Notes under the pieces: model-generated
Told to the model about the DNA's origin: nothing
What the model saw: the letters and a program-made list of their open reading frames with translations, nothing else
Database searches by the model: none
Translations under genes and position numbers: made by a program
NCBI RefSeq assembly: GCF_042684265.1
Contig: NZ_JBHULB010000007.1
Span: 558,001 to 622,000, forward strand
Length of the DNA: 64,000 nt
Origin: Croceitalea marina
GTDB taxonomy: Bacteria > Bacteroidota > Bacteroidia > Flavobacteriales > Flavobacteriaceae
Direction: 5' to 3'
Part shown: piece by piece, positions 52,638-61,226 of the stretch
Numbering within the stretch: the first letter of the stretch is position 1
Layout: every line of letters begins with the position of its first letter

Positions 52638-54307
52638 GCCCTTTCTAGGGAGAAATTAGAGTGGGAATCCAGCTCTTCTTCCAACTTTTCCTTAAACTTT
52701 AGAATTTCAGCATCATCGTAGTCGTATGATTTTTTAAACTCTGCCAATACAGGTTCCATATAGGTTCTAATACTGTCTATATCAAAATATAAACGCCCGG
52801 TTCTACGAATGAAGAAATCCATAGGATTCAGAACCATTTCATTTTCGATACCAAATTTTAATTCTGCACGTAGCATCCGCAACCCAGCATCACTATTTTT
52901 GAAGGTTTTATACGCTTCAAGTATTTCTTCGGTCTGCTTTCCATAATTAGTCACGAGATACCAAGCATCATAGTGCACAAAGCCATCGGGCTCTATTTTT
53001 GAAAAGACTTCCTCGATATACTTTTTAACATGTTTGAATTTTTTGAATTGACTTCCACACAACGGAATTTTATCCGTACTACATTCCTTGAAATCTAAAT
53101 CATATTCTTCTTCCATTTTTTTCGAAATACGATTTACAACACGCTCGGCCATCTTACGATACCCTGTAAGCTTTCCTCCTGCAATACTCACTAATCCAGT
53201 ATCTGAGGTAAAGATTTCGTCTTTACGTGATAACTCTGAAGCCGATTTTCCTTCTTCATGAATTAATGGCCTAAGACCTGCCCATGAAGAAATGATATCA
53301 TCCAATTCTAATTCGATATCCGGAAACATATTATTGACCGCAGAAATCAAATAAATGGCGTCCGCGATATCTGTTTTAACATTGTCCTTATCCAAATTAA
53401 AATTGGTATCCGTAGTGCCGACATAGGTGATTTTTCCTCTAGGGATGGCAAACATCATTCTACCATCGGGAATATCGAAATACACGGATTGTTTTACTGG
53501 AAGTTTTTCAAAAGGAAATACCAGATGTACCCCTTTTGTTAAATGTAAGCGCTTTCCTTTTTTAGAATTGTTAGTACTTCGTAACTCATCAACCCAAGGG
53601 CCAGCGGCACTTATTACATATTTCGACTTGATATTGAACTGTGTGCCTGTGGCCACATCCATAACCTGTACTCCGGCTACTTTTTCATCTTCATAGATAA
53701 AATTCTCAACTTCAGCATAGTTTAAGGCCTTTGCACCGTAATTCAGGCTTGTTTTAATATTTTCGATTGTCAATCTTGCGTCATCGGTACGGTACTCGGC
53801 ATAGTAACCTGCACCGTTTAGAATCTTTTTAGGCAAAAGCGGCTCTAGTTTTAAGGCCTCTTTCTTTTCAAGCATTTGTCTTTTATCATCACCAGTCACC
53901 TGAGCCAAAATATCATAGACTTTAAGCCCAATAGACGTCAACCACTTACCGTAAGAACCTCCATCGATTAGGGGCAGAAGCATTTTCTCGGGCAATACCA
54001 AATGTGGGGCCAATTTATGCACAATGGCGCGCTCCGAACCCACTTCTTTTACCAACCAAAAATCGAACTGTTTTAGATAGCGTAAACCTCCATGTATCAA
54101 TTTGGTCGACTTGCTGCTGGTACCAGAAGCAAAATCTCCCTTTTCTACCAAAGCTACTTTCATGCCCCTAGATGCTGCATCCAGGGCGATTCCCCCTCCT
54201 GTTATTCCACCGCCGATTACAACCAAATCATAAGTTTGAGTAGAAAGTTCTTGAATAATTTCTTTTCGATCAAGGTTAGAAAATCTAATCATGCTGTTCT
54301 TTTTCAT
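52634..54307 (-). CDS. glpD: FAD-dependent glycerol-3-phosphate dehydrogenase/oxidase
   Basis: ATG 54307 (MKKNSMIRFSNL) is preferred, with ATG 54292 possible; the frame's first codon at 54328 would be TTG. The enzyme (557 residues) oxidises glycerol 3-phosphate to dihydroxyacetone phosphate and feeds electrons to the quinone pool. Motifs: VIGGGITGGGIALDAASRG (FAD), GTSSKSTKLIHGGLRYL, and DTGLVSIAGGKLTGYR. It and gpsA run the same reaction in opposite directions and face each other at their ends. Confidence 0.95.
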   Translation of the reverse strand: MKKNSMIRFSNLDRKEIIQELSTQTYDLVVIGGGITGGGIALDAASRGMKVALVEKGDFASGTSSKSTKLIHGGLRYLKQFDFWLVKEVGSERAIVHKLAPHLVLPEKMLLPLIDGGSYGKWLTSIGLKVYDILAQVTGDDKRQMLEKKEALKLEPLLPKKILNGAGYYAEYRTDDARLTIENIKTSLNYGAKALNYAEVENFIYEDEKVAGVQVMDVATGTQFNIKSKYVISAAGPWVDELRSTNNSKKGKRLHLTKGVHLVFPFEKLPVKQSVYFDIPDGRMMFAIPRGKITYVGTTDTNFNLDKDNVKTDIADAIYLISAVNNMFPDIELELDDIISSWAGLRPLIHEEGKSASELSRKDEIFTSDTGLVSIAGGKLTGYRKMAERVVNRISKKMEEEYDLDFKECSTDKIPLCGSQFKKFKHVKKYIEEVFSKIEPDGFVHYDAWYLVTNYGKQTEEILEAYKTFKNSDAGLRMLRAELKFGIENEMVLNPMDFFIRRTGRLYFDIDSIRTYMEPVLAEFKKSYDYDDAEILKFKEKLEEELDSHSNFSLERA

Positions 54308-54371
54308 AAATTTTATACAAAGATGCAAAAATATGTATGCTACAATATGCTATTATTAATTTTTTGTTGCC

Positions 54372-54692
54372 TTACATACTGGGCTTTTGGCCAAAGTCAT
54401 ATTCTCGTTCTACCACACAGACCCTTACTTTATACCAAGAATACCATTCTTTTACGCCCCTGTCTTGCGCCGTAAGGTGTTCTAAATTAGCCTTCCAGTT
54501 TACGATGGCCTCTTGCGATTCCCAGTAACTTATCGCGATTCCTAAACCCGAACGAGCACTTTCAAAATCTAAAAATCCGGGTTGTTCCCGGGCAAGCTTT
54601 TCCATTTTAATCGCGGTTTCACTGTAACCATTATCACCTGGTGTTCTTGTATTGGTAAAAATCACAGCGTAGTAAGGCTTTTTTAATTCCAT
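54372..54692 (-). CDS. Antibiotic biosynthesis monooxygenase-like (ABM) protein
   Basis: A 106-residue protein with a dimeric ferredoxin-like alpha/beta fold of the ABM family (YYAVIFTNTRTPGDNGY, EQPGFLDFESARSG, ISYWESQEAIVNWKAN). Members act as quinone monooxygenases or heme-degrading enzymes. Its ATG overlaps the stop codon of the upstream gene by 1 nt. Confidence 0.85.
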   Translation of the reverse strand: MELKKPYYAVIFTNTRTPGDNGYSETAIKMEKLAREQPGFLDFESARSGLGIAISYWESQEAIVNWKANLEHLTAQDRGVKEWYSWYKVRVCVVEREYDFGQKPSM

Positions 54693-55048
54693 TATTGAAT
54701 ATATTCTTTCTCTAAAAAATAACTTACAATCGCCTCTTTCATTAAAACGGTCTGCTCACCGGCCTTTAAAGGAGGTAGTTCTTCCTTTATATTGTAGTGC
54801 GGCCAACCATCATCATCAAAAAAATCGAACTCATAATAACCATAAGGTTCGAGTAATCTACAAATTGCAATGTGCATTAAATTTACCTTTTCGTCTTTCT
54901 TGTACTTTTTTTCATATTGCCCTAATTCTTGCACTCCTACTAAATAAATAATAGCGTCCAACTCCAACAGGTCACCATCCGCAAATTGCGCAGAAAGTTT
55001 TTCTACAAGTACATCCCATCGTTCTTTTAAAACTGTATCTCTGGCCAT
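54692..55048 (-). CDS. Conserved-looking hypothetical protein
   Basis: A 118-residue cytoplasmic protein with no recognised domain, rich in Glu/Lys helices, with FFDDDGWPHYNIKEELPPLK near the C-terminal third. It is translationally coupled to the ABM gene (1-nt overlap) and divergent from cvpA. The composition is that of a folded protein; I cannot assign a function. Confidence 0.75.
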   Translation of the reverse strand: MARDTVLKERWDVLVEKLSAQFADGDLLELDAIIYLVGVQELGQYEKKYKKDEKVNLMHIAICRLLEPYGYYEFDFFDDDGWPHYNIKEELPPLKAGEQTVLMKEAIVSYFLEKEYIQ

Positions 55049-55109
55049 AAAAAGATAAAATTCAAAGGTACAAATTCAATATCCTATATTTGTTCAAAAC
55101 ACTATTATC

Positions 55110-55619
55110 ATGAGTTTTCTCGACATCGTTTTAGGCATTCTTCTCGTGTGGGGACTTTATAAGGGCTTAAAAAACGGCCTTTTTGTAGAACTTGCTTCTC
55201 TGGTCGCCCTTGTAGCCGGAATTTATGGCGCTATTCACTTTTCATATATCGCTGGGGACTATCTATGGCAAAATATGGAATGGAACGAAAAGTATATTAA
55301 GGTGACCGCTTTCTTGATCACTTTTGTGGCCATAATTGTACTCGTCGGCCTGGCAGGAAAATTACTTACCAAAATAGCAGATTTTGCCATGCTGGGGATT
55401 CTGAATAAAATTGCCGGTGGAATTTTTGGGGCCTTGAAAGTAGCTATAATTTTGGGCGCAATGCTTGTGTTTTTTGAAAAGGCGACATCATCTTTTAATT
55501 TTATTAATAAGGACACCCAGAATGAATCGATACTTTATAAACCAGTTCGAGATATCGGCGCTTTTGTTTTTAGTCAGGTTTTTAAAGAGGAAAAAGTTGA
55601 TGATGAGGCCAAAAAATAG
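55110..55619 (+). CDS. CvpA-family membrane protein
   Basis: A 169-residue protein with four membrane helices and the CvpA pattern: SFLDIVLGILLVWGLYKGLK and NKIAGGIFGALKVAI. CvpA proteins are linked to colicin V production and envelope stress but their activity is unclear. The C-terminus is a short basic/acidic tail. Confidence 0.88.
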   Translation: MSFLDIVLGILLVWGLYKGLKNGLFVELASLVALVAGIYGAIHFSYIAGDYLWQNMEWNEKYIKVTAFLITFVAIIVLVGLAGKLLTKIADFAMLGILNKIAGGIFGALKVAIILGAMLVFFEKATSSFNFINKDTQNESILYKPVRDIGAFVFSQVFKEEKVDDEAKK

Positions 55620-55783
55620 CTTTATTTGGTATTTCTTCCTATAAATCATACACTACATCGAAAATCACAAGAGTACCTTAGTTCGAATTTGCCAAAGAAG
55701 TTACATTTAAACCTGCTCTTCTTAGAGCATTGAAGTTTACCCCATATCTTCATTATGAACTGCCGCTATCAAGTAAGATACGA

Positions 55784-56263
55784 ATGAGCAGGACACTATT
55801 TTTAAGACTACTTTTATTTACATGTGCACTATTTACCTTGTCTTGCACAATCGAAGAACTAGCAGAAACCAATACCGTCAAGGCCCTTAACGATACCAGA
55901 TTAGAAGCCGAAATAATGGAACTTGTTAATTCTCACAGAAGTACACTAGGGCTAAGTAAATTAAATTTCAACGAGGTTGCCTATACTTATGCTGGTGAAC
56001 ATAATGACTATATGATTGCGAAAGGCAGTCTAAGCCACGACAATTTTAATCAACGCGCATCTCGAATTTCGTCAGAAGCAAATGCAGAAAGGGTTGGCGA
56101 AAATGTAGCCAAAGATTATTCATCTGCAGAATCGGTTTTCAACGGTTGGTTAAAGAGCGAATCACATAAAAAAAATATTGAAGACATTTATACGCATACC
56201 GCAATTAGTGTAAAGAGAAATTCTGAGGGTGACCTTTACTTTACACAAATCTTCTTCAAATGA
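55784..56263 (+). CDS. CAP-domain (SCP-like) lipoprotein, copy 1
   Basis: ATG 55784 (MSRTLFLRLLLFTCALFTLSC) gives a signal peptide with a lipobox at Cys21; the TTG-opened extension upstream is not needed. The 159-residue CAP protein has the fold's marks: HRSTLGLSKLNF, GEHNDYMIAKG, SHDNF, ENVAKDYSSAE, WLKSESHKKNIE and HTAISVK. CAP domains may be lytic or protein-binding; the function is unknown. It is followed by a close paralogue. Confidence 0.88.
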   Translation: MSRTLFLRLLLFTCALFTLSCTIEELAETNTVKALNDTRLEAEIMELVNSHRSTLGLSKLNFNEVAYTYAGEHNDYMIAKGSLSHDNFNQRASRISSEANAERVGENVAKDYSSAESVFNGWLKSESHKKNIEDIYTHTAISVKRNSEGDLYFTQIFFK

Positions 56264-56565
56264 TAAAATGAATACTACATTGTTGTAACTGAACGATGTT
56301 TTTTGCAGTTCCTCTATAACAAGTATTTTCTTACATCCTTGAAAGGGGCATTAACGGCGATAAAGTGTTAAAAATGCCATGAAAAGCAGCTTTTCAACGA
56401 TGAAAAAGCCCTTGTCTTTCATCGATAAGCCCTTATAGGTTCTTATTTTGCAGCTTATCGAAATTTTTAATCAAGATAAAGGTTTTTTAATGTGTAAAGT
56501 GGAGTTCAGTTGTAGTTTCGCTAAGCAAAAAAATAACAAAAACGATTTAAAGATTCCCCCAAATC
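56264..56565. other. Intergenic region between CAP paralogues
   Basis: About 300 nt without a gene. It contains a cluster of three inverted repeats at 56381-56460 (given separately) and presumably the promoter of the second CAP gene. I see no strong terminator for the first CAP gene. Confidence 0.5.
56381..56460. promoter_or_regulatory. Cluster of three consecutive inverted repeats
   Basis: GAAAAGC-A-GCTTTTC is a perfect 15-base palindrome (56381-56395). CGATGAAA at 56398-56405 pairs with TTTCATCG at 56417-56424. CGATAAGC at 56423-56430 pairs with GCTTATCG at 56453-56460, sharing two bases with the preceding arm. The run lies 106 nt before the second CAP gene. It could be a set of operators or a folded leader RNA. 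Confidence 0.5.
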
Positions 56566-57069
56566 ATGAAATCAAATTACATCTTTTTATTACTTATTAT
56601 ATTTGTTCTTGCTTCTTGTTCGTCACCTTCAATAGAAAATGAAGAAGCCTTATTCGAAAATGAGAACACCGCATTAGAAAGTACAACGCTAAATGCTTCT
56701 ACCGTAGAGAAAGAAGTTTTTGAAGCAATCAATTCACACAGAGAAGAAATGGGCTTGGTCAAATTGGTATATAGCAACGAAACCTATAAGTATGCCGAAG
56801 AGCATAATAGCTATATGATTGCCGAAGGAAAAATTAGCCATGACAACTTTAATTCAAGAGCAAATGCAGTAGCTAACGAAACGGGTGCCTCTGTTGTAAA
56901 AGAAAATGTAGCCAAAAACTATCCAAAAGCCGAACAAGCATTAAAAGGCTGGTTAAACAGCAAATCACATAAAGATACAATAGAAGGTGACTTTACACAT
57001 ACCACTATAAGCGTAAAGGCCGATGACAAAGGGAAATTATACTACACACAACTATTTTTCAAGATATAA
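56566..57069 (+). CDS. CAP-domain (SCP-like) lipoprotein, copy 2
   Basis: A 167-residue lipoprotein with lipobox LASC (Cys18), paralogous to the preceding gene over its CAP domain: HREEMGLVKLVY, EEHNSYMIAEG, SHDNF, ENVAKNYPKAE, WLNSKSHKDTIE, HTTISVK, ending YYTQLFFKI. The duplication is tandem and recent enough for many identical residues. A terminator follows. Confidence 0.88.
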   Translation: MKSNYIFLLLIIFVLASCSSPSIENEEALFENENTALESTTLNASTVEKEVFEAINSHREEMGLVKLVYSNETYKYAEEHNSYMIAEGKISHDNFNSRANAVANETGASVVKENVAKNYPKAEQALKGWLNSKSHKDTIEGDFTHTTISVKADDKGKLYYTQLFFKI

Positions 57070-57120
57070 ATAAGGTTAAGAAATAGATACATGTTTTAAA
57101 TTAAGTATTGAGGTTTGGAG

Positions 57121-57149
57121 AAAAGGTCTGCGGTAATGCAGACCTTTTT
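57121..57149 (+). terminator. Intrinsic terminator after CAP copy 2
   Basis: AAAAGGTCTGC pairs perfectly with GCAGACCTTTT around a GGTAAT loop, followed by T. It begins 52 nt after the stop codon. Confidence 0.88.
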
Positions 57150-57201
57150 ATTCACTATAACTTGCTGTGAGAATAATTTTATACCTTTCTAAAAAAGAAG
57201 A

Positions 57202-57570
57202 ATGATACTCATAATAGTTAAAGTTATAACAGTAATCGTCGCCTTAATGCATTTCTATTTTTTATGGCTAGAGATGTTTGCTTGGACTACGAAAGGGAAA
57301 AAGGTATTTCGAAACTTTCCTGCAGACTTATTCGAGCCTACCAAAAGTATGGCTGCCAATCAAGGGCTCTATAATGGCTTTCTAGCTGCGGGTCTAATTT
57401 GGTCATTTTTTATAGGCAATCCCTTATGGGCGGCCAACGTGGCTTTATTTTTTCTTACCTGCGTTGCAATTGCGGGAATTTATGGCGGGTTTTCGGTGTC
57501 AAAGAAAATATTCTTTGTCCAGGCAGTTCCAGCATTGATCGGTATTGTTCTTTGGCTTTTCATCCGCTAA
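57202..57570 (+). CDS. DUF1304 membrane protein
   Basis: A 122-residue protein with four membrane helices matching DUF1304: VIVALMHFYFLWLEMFAW and NQGLYNGFLAAGLIW. The function is not known. It stands alone between a terminator and the aldehyde dehydrogenase gene. Confidence 0.88.
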   Translation: MILIIVKVITVIVALMHFYFLWLEMFAWTTKGKKVFRNFPADLFEPTKSMAANQGLYNGFLAAGLIWSFFIGNPLWAANVALFFLTCVAIAGIYGGFSVSKKIFFVQAVPALIGIVLWLFIR

Positions 57571-57612
57571 ATATTGAATTACCTACTTCGCAACTAACAA
57601 TACTATTCTTTG

Positions 57613-57620
57613 TAGTTTTG
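57613..57620 (+). promoter_or_regulatory. Candidate -7 box for the aldehyde dehydrogenase gene
   Basis: TAGTTTTG matches TAnnTTTG and would give a leader of about 30 nt before ATG 57658. A good -33 element was not seen. Confidence 0.4.
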
Positions 57621-57657
57621 TGAAAAATCTAACAATACACTTTTTAAAAGTTATAAA

Positions 57658-59211
57658 ATGTCAAAAATCGCAGCTACTTTCGGCTTAGACAAAGCCCTTG
57701 AACAACTTGGCCTAAAAGAAATCAATTCAGGAACCTCAACAGGTTCCAATAATTTTGGTTCTGGAGAATTGATTGAATCATATTCCCCAGTCGATGGCTC
57801 GCTTATCGGAAAAGTGAAAAGCACCACCAAAGATGACTATGAAAAAGTATTGAATACAGCTACTAATGCCTTTTTAGATTGGCGCTCGGTGCCCGCACCT
57901 CAAAGAGGTGAGATGGTCCGCCAGTTCGGAGAAAGACTAAGAGAGCTTAAAGAACCATTAGGTAAATTGGTCTCTTATGAAATGGGTAAATCATATCAAG
58001 AAGGTCTTGGAGAGGTACAAGAAATGATTGATATCTGCGATTTTGCCGTAGGGCTTTCAAGGCAGTTGCATGGCCTTACCATGCATTCTGAACGACCTGG
58101 GCATCGCATGTACGAGCAGTATCACCCACTTGGTGTTGTAGGAATTATTTCTGCCTTTAACTTTCCGGTAGCGGTATGGGCTTGGAATACCGCATTGGCG
58201 TGGATTTCCGGTGATGTTTGTGTTTGGAAACCTTCGGAAAAAACACCATTATGCGGTGTAGCCTGCCAAAATATTATTGCATATGTTTTGAAGCAAAACA
58301 ATTTACCGGAAGGAATCTCATGTTTAATAAATGGTGATTACAAAGTAGGTGAGTTAATGACCAATGATAAAAGAGTTCCTTTAATTTCTGCAACCGGTTC
58401 CATAAGAATGGGTAAAATAGTTGCTCAGGCTGTAGCCGCAAGATTGGGAAAATCACTATTAGAACTTGGTGGTAACAATGCTATAATCGTTACCCCCGAT
58501 GCAGATATAAAAATGACGGTTATAGGCGCTGTTTTCGGAGCAGTCGGTACCGCCGGTCAACGCTGTACCTCTACCAGAAGATTAATTATTCATGAATCCG
58601 TTTACGGTAATGTTAAAAACGCCGTAGTTGATGCCTACAAGCAACTTCGCATTGGAAATCCCTTAGACGAAAATAATCATGTCGGCCCCTTAATAGATAC
58701 TGATGCAGCAAAAATATATACGGATGCTTTAGAAAAAGCAAAAGAAGAAGGGGGCTCTGTTTTAGTTGAAGGCGGTGTACTCTCAGGTGATGGCTATGAA
58801 AGTGGTTGTTATGTAAAACCTGCAATTGTAGAAGCAGATAATAGCTTCAATATTGTTCAAGAAGAGACCTTTGCACCGATATTATATTTGCTTAAGTATT
58901 CTGGTGAAGTAGAAAACGCCATTGCACAACAAAACGGAGTTGTACAAGGCTTGTCTTCGGCTATTATGACAAACAATCTAAGGGAAGCTGAGCGTTTTTT
59001 ATCTGCGTCGGGTAGCGATTGTGGTATCGCCAATGTTAATATTGGTACTTCAGGAGCTGAGATTGGCGGTGCTTTTGGTGGTGAAAAAGAAACGGGTGGA
59101 GGCCGCGAAAGCGGTTCTGATGCATGGAAAATTTATATGCGCAGACAAACCAACACCATTAACTATACAACAGAGCTGCCCCTAGCACAGGGAATTAAGT
59201 TTGACTTGTAA
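57658..59211 (+). CDS. ALDH7-family aldehyde dehydrogenase
   Basis: A 517-residue NAD-linked dehydrogenase of the antiquitin type. Motifs: SAFNFPVAVWAWNTALAW, LELGGNNAIIV (with the general base Glu), and GTAGQRCTSTRR (catalytic Cys). Antiquitins oxidise 2-aminoadipate semialdehyde in lysine breakdown and some betaine-type aldehydes. No lysine genes are nearby. It is followed by a terminator and appears monocistronic. Confidence 0.93.
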   Translation: MSKIAATFGLDKALEQLGLKEINSGTSTGSNNFGSGELIESYSPVDGSLIGKVKSTTKDDYEKVLNTATNAFLDWRSVPAPQRGEMVRQFGERLRELKEPLGKLVSYEMGKSYQEGLGEVQEMIDICDFAVGLSRQLHGLTMHSERPGHRMYEQYHPLGVVGIISAFNFPVAVWAWNTALAWISGDVCVWKPSEKTPLCGVACQNIIAYVLKQNNLPEGISCLINGDYKVGELMTNDKRVPLISATGSIRMGKIVAQAVAARLGKSLLELGGNNAIIVTPDADIKMTVIGAVFGAVGTAGQRCTSTRRLIIHESVYGNVKNAVVDAYKQLRIGNPLDENNHVGPLIDTDAAKIYTDALEKAKEEGGSVLVEGGVLSGDGYESGCYVKPAIVEADNSFNIVQEETFAPILYLLKYSGEVENAIAQQNGVVQGLSSAIMTNNLREAERFLSASGSDCGIANVNIGTSGAEIGGAFGGEKETGGGRESGSDAWKIYMRRQTNTINYTTELPLAQGIKFDL

Positions 59212-59234
59212 TATTTATTACCATATAACACTTT

Positions 59235-59276
59235 AAAAAAAGCTTCCTATTCAGTTTTAAATGGGAAGCTTTTTTA
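59235..59276 (+). terminator. Intrinsic terminator of the aldehyde dehydrogenase gene
   Basis: AAAAAAAGCTTCC pairs with GGAAGCTTTTTT around a loop of about 15 nt, 23 nt after the stop codon, with a T run on the plus strand. Confidence 0.85.
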
Positions 59277-59372
59277 TCAGGTAAGGCTATGGCCTTCTTA
59301 AAAGTAAAACCGCTGCCCCACTAAGAACAACGGTCTAAAACCAACTTAACTAACTCAAACTTAATATTTGAA

Positions 59373-59415
59373 AACCCTATCTCAGTGCCGGAACTTTGTC
59401 GGGAGAAATAGGGTT
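59373..59415. other. Hairpin-capable element upstream of the OmpA gene
   Basis: AACCCTAT pairs with ATAGGGTT, and inside it CTC with GAG and CCG with CGG, separated by small bulges. No T run follows, so it is not an ordinary terminator. It may be a structured leader RNA if transcription starts before it. Confidence 0.4.
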
Positions 59416-59655
59416 ATTACCAAAATTTTGTTCTAATTTCTTACTATTATGTTTTAGGTCAATTAACACTCATATAACTTGTAGAGAAAATTGTGTATTT
59501 GGTCATTTTTTATCCTTTTTTGCGCCTAGAATAAAAATTGTGTTGATTCCTTTTAACATCCAACTAATTGGTTTCTAAGAAATTCCTTTGAAAAATTTAA
59601 CTTTTTTTAAGAGATTTTTAATACTTTGGGGTCTTAAACACTAATTACTATTAAC

Positions 59656-60573
59656 ATGACTAGAAACCTGTCCTATCTATTAGGTATGATCATTACGATC
59701 TTAGCAGGAATCTATTTTTATCTAAGCTGTTGCAGTGAATGCGGAACCCAAGTGGCCGATACTGATGCTGAAGCAGCACAAGAAGAGATAGTTCCTCCCA
59801 AAGAACCAGAAGCCACTACTTTCCCCTTTTCTTTTAAAGATGGGGATTACGCTTTTGAGGTTCAAGACAATTTCAATTTTAAACTTTCCTCAGCCTCTTT
59901 TTTAACTCCCCTATCCGATACTATCGGCAGTGGAATAGAAGGATTAAAGGGTTATTTGGCAGAAAACGCTAACAAAGTGATTAACATCACAGGCTTATAC
60001 AAAAGTGAAGAAACCAATAATACGGCTTTCCCAAACTTGGGCTTAGCCCGAGCAAACAAAGTAAAAAACTATTTTGTTTCACAAGGTATACCTTCTGCAC
60101 AGACAAATACGTTCGGAAAATTGATGAATGATTTCCTCCCTCTCGATGACACGCTCTTGGGCCCAATTACCTATGAAATTAATACACAGGCCGAAGATGC
60201 TGACGAAGCATTAAAAGCACTATATGATGATATCAAGGCGAACCCCTTAGTATTATATTTTAATACGGGTGAAGCAGCTATTAATTTAACGCCTGAGCAA
60301 CGTGAAAAAGTGGCCAAAATAGCACGTTATCTAGACAAGGTAGATGGCGCCACATGCAATGTCGTAGGTCATACCGATAATACTGGCTCTAGAACGACCA
60401 ATATTCGATTAGGCCTAGAGCGAGCAGATTTTGCTATGGCATACCTTATAAAAAACGGAATCACCGCATCAAAAATCAAGACTAGTTCAAAAGGCCCTGA
60501 TTCTCCTATTGCGACCAATGCAACCGAAGAAGGCAGGTCTAAAAACAGAAGAACTGTTGTAACACTAAATTAA
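59656..60573 (+). CDS. OmpA-family protein with membrane anchor
   Basis: A 305-residue protein with an N-terminal membrane helix (LSYLLGMIITILAGIYFYLS), a mid-domain that is OmpA-like in its own right (INITGLYKSEETNN, NLGLARANKVKNYFVSQGIP), and a C-terminal OmpA/MotB peptidoglycan-binding domain (VVGHTDNTGSRTTNIRLGLE, GRSKNRRTVV). Hence it carries two tandem OmpA-like folds, the first diverged. It anchors to peptidoglycan. It pairs with the HhH protein 26 nt downstream. Confidence 0.88.
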   Translation: MTRNLSYLLGMIITILAGIYFYLSCCSECGTQVADTDAEAAQEEIVPPKEPEATTFPFSFKDGDYAFEVQDNFNFKLSSASFLTPLSDTIGSGIEGLKGYLAENANKVINITGLYKSEETNNTAFPNLGLARANKVKNYFVSQGIPSAQTNTFGKLMNDFLPLDDTLLGPITYEINTQAEDADEALKALYDDIKANPLVLYFNTGEAAINLTPEQREKVAKIARYLDKVDGATCNVVGHTDNTGSRTTNIRLGLERADFAMAYLIKNGITASKIKTSSKGPDSPIATNATEEGRSKNRRTVVTLN

Positions 60574-60599
60574 ATAACACAATACTAAAATATATAAAA

Positions 60600-61169
60600 A
60601 TGGATTTTGAAAATATGAATATCTGGTGCTGGTTAATTCCGCTTTTAACTGGTTTAATTTGCGGAATTATAGGCTATTACTGGGGCAAAGGAAACAGTGA
60701 AGTAATCGATAACTCTGCAGACCTTAAAGTCTTAGAGGATAAAAATGCACAATTAAAAGCAGACTTAGATGCCTGTAACAAGAAGTTGACTGTTGCTCCT
60801 GCCGCAGTAGCCCCTAAGAAAAAGGCTACCCCTAAAGCTAAAGTTGCGCCAGCTTCCATTGCGGCCGCCGCTTTTGATGCAAGTGCCGCCAAAGCTGCCT
60901 TTGGCAAGCGGGTTAAGCAAGACGACCTTAAGGTTGTTGAAGGTATCGGACCGAAAATAGAAGGTCTTTTCCACAATTTTGATATTAAGACCTGGAAGGC
61001 CTTATCGGAAGCTTCTGTCGCTAAATGTCAAGAGGTTTTAAATTCTGGCGGCGAGCGCTATCGTATTCATGACCCGGCTTCATGGCCACTACAAGCGAAA
61101 ATGGCCTACAAAGGAGACTGGAAAAAACTTGCTAAATGGCAAGATGAACATAAAGGAGGTAAGTTATAA
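60600..61169 (+). CDS. Membrane-anchored helix-hairpin-helix protein
   Basis: A 189-residue protein with an N-terminal membrane helix (WCWLIPLLTGLICGIIGYYW), an Ala/Lys/Pro-rich linker (residues about 60-95), and a C-terminal domain with a helix-hairpin-helix signature (LKVVEGIGPKIEGLFHNF), like the predicted 5' DNA-nuclease-like HhH domains of COG3743. A conserved-looking tail GERYRIHDPASWPLQAKMA follows. DNA or nucleotide binding is possible; it is coupled to the OmpA gene. Confidence 0.85.
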   Translation: MDFENMNIWCWLIPLLTGLICGIIGYYWGKGNSEVIDNSADLKVLEDKNAQLKADLDACNKKLTVAPAAVAPKKKATPKAKVAPASIAAAAFDASAAKAAFGKRVKQDDLKVVEGIGPKIEGLFHNFDIKTWKALSEASVAKCQEVLNSGGERYRIHDPASWPLQAKMAYKGDWKKLAKWQDEHKGGKL

Positions 61170-61193
61170 TTCTCCAAATACTAAATAACCAAC

Positions 61194-61226
61194 AAAAAAC
61201 CGGTCTTTAATAAGACCGGTTTTTTT
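61194..61226. terminator. Bidirectional terminator
   Basis: AAAAAACCGGTCTT pairs with AAGACCGGTTTTTT around a TAAT loop, between the HhH gene (plus) and the desaturase gene (minus), whose stop codon overlaps the T run. The motif CTAAATAACCAAC precedes it at 61181-61193. Confidence 0.88.

Larger units (their letters stand above)
59212..59655. other. Intergenic region before the OmpA gene
   Basis: About 440 nt. It holds the terminator at 59235-59276, a hairpin-capable element at 59373-59415, and AT-rich sequence likely to contain the OmpA promoter near the end. A 60-codon frame inside looks random. Confidence 0.5.

Noticed and set aside
56448..56642. 64-codon frame across the inverted-repeat region and the second CAP gene start
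   Set aside because: Mostly out of frame with the CAP lipoprotein signal peptide; random composition.
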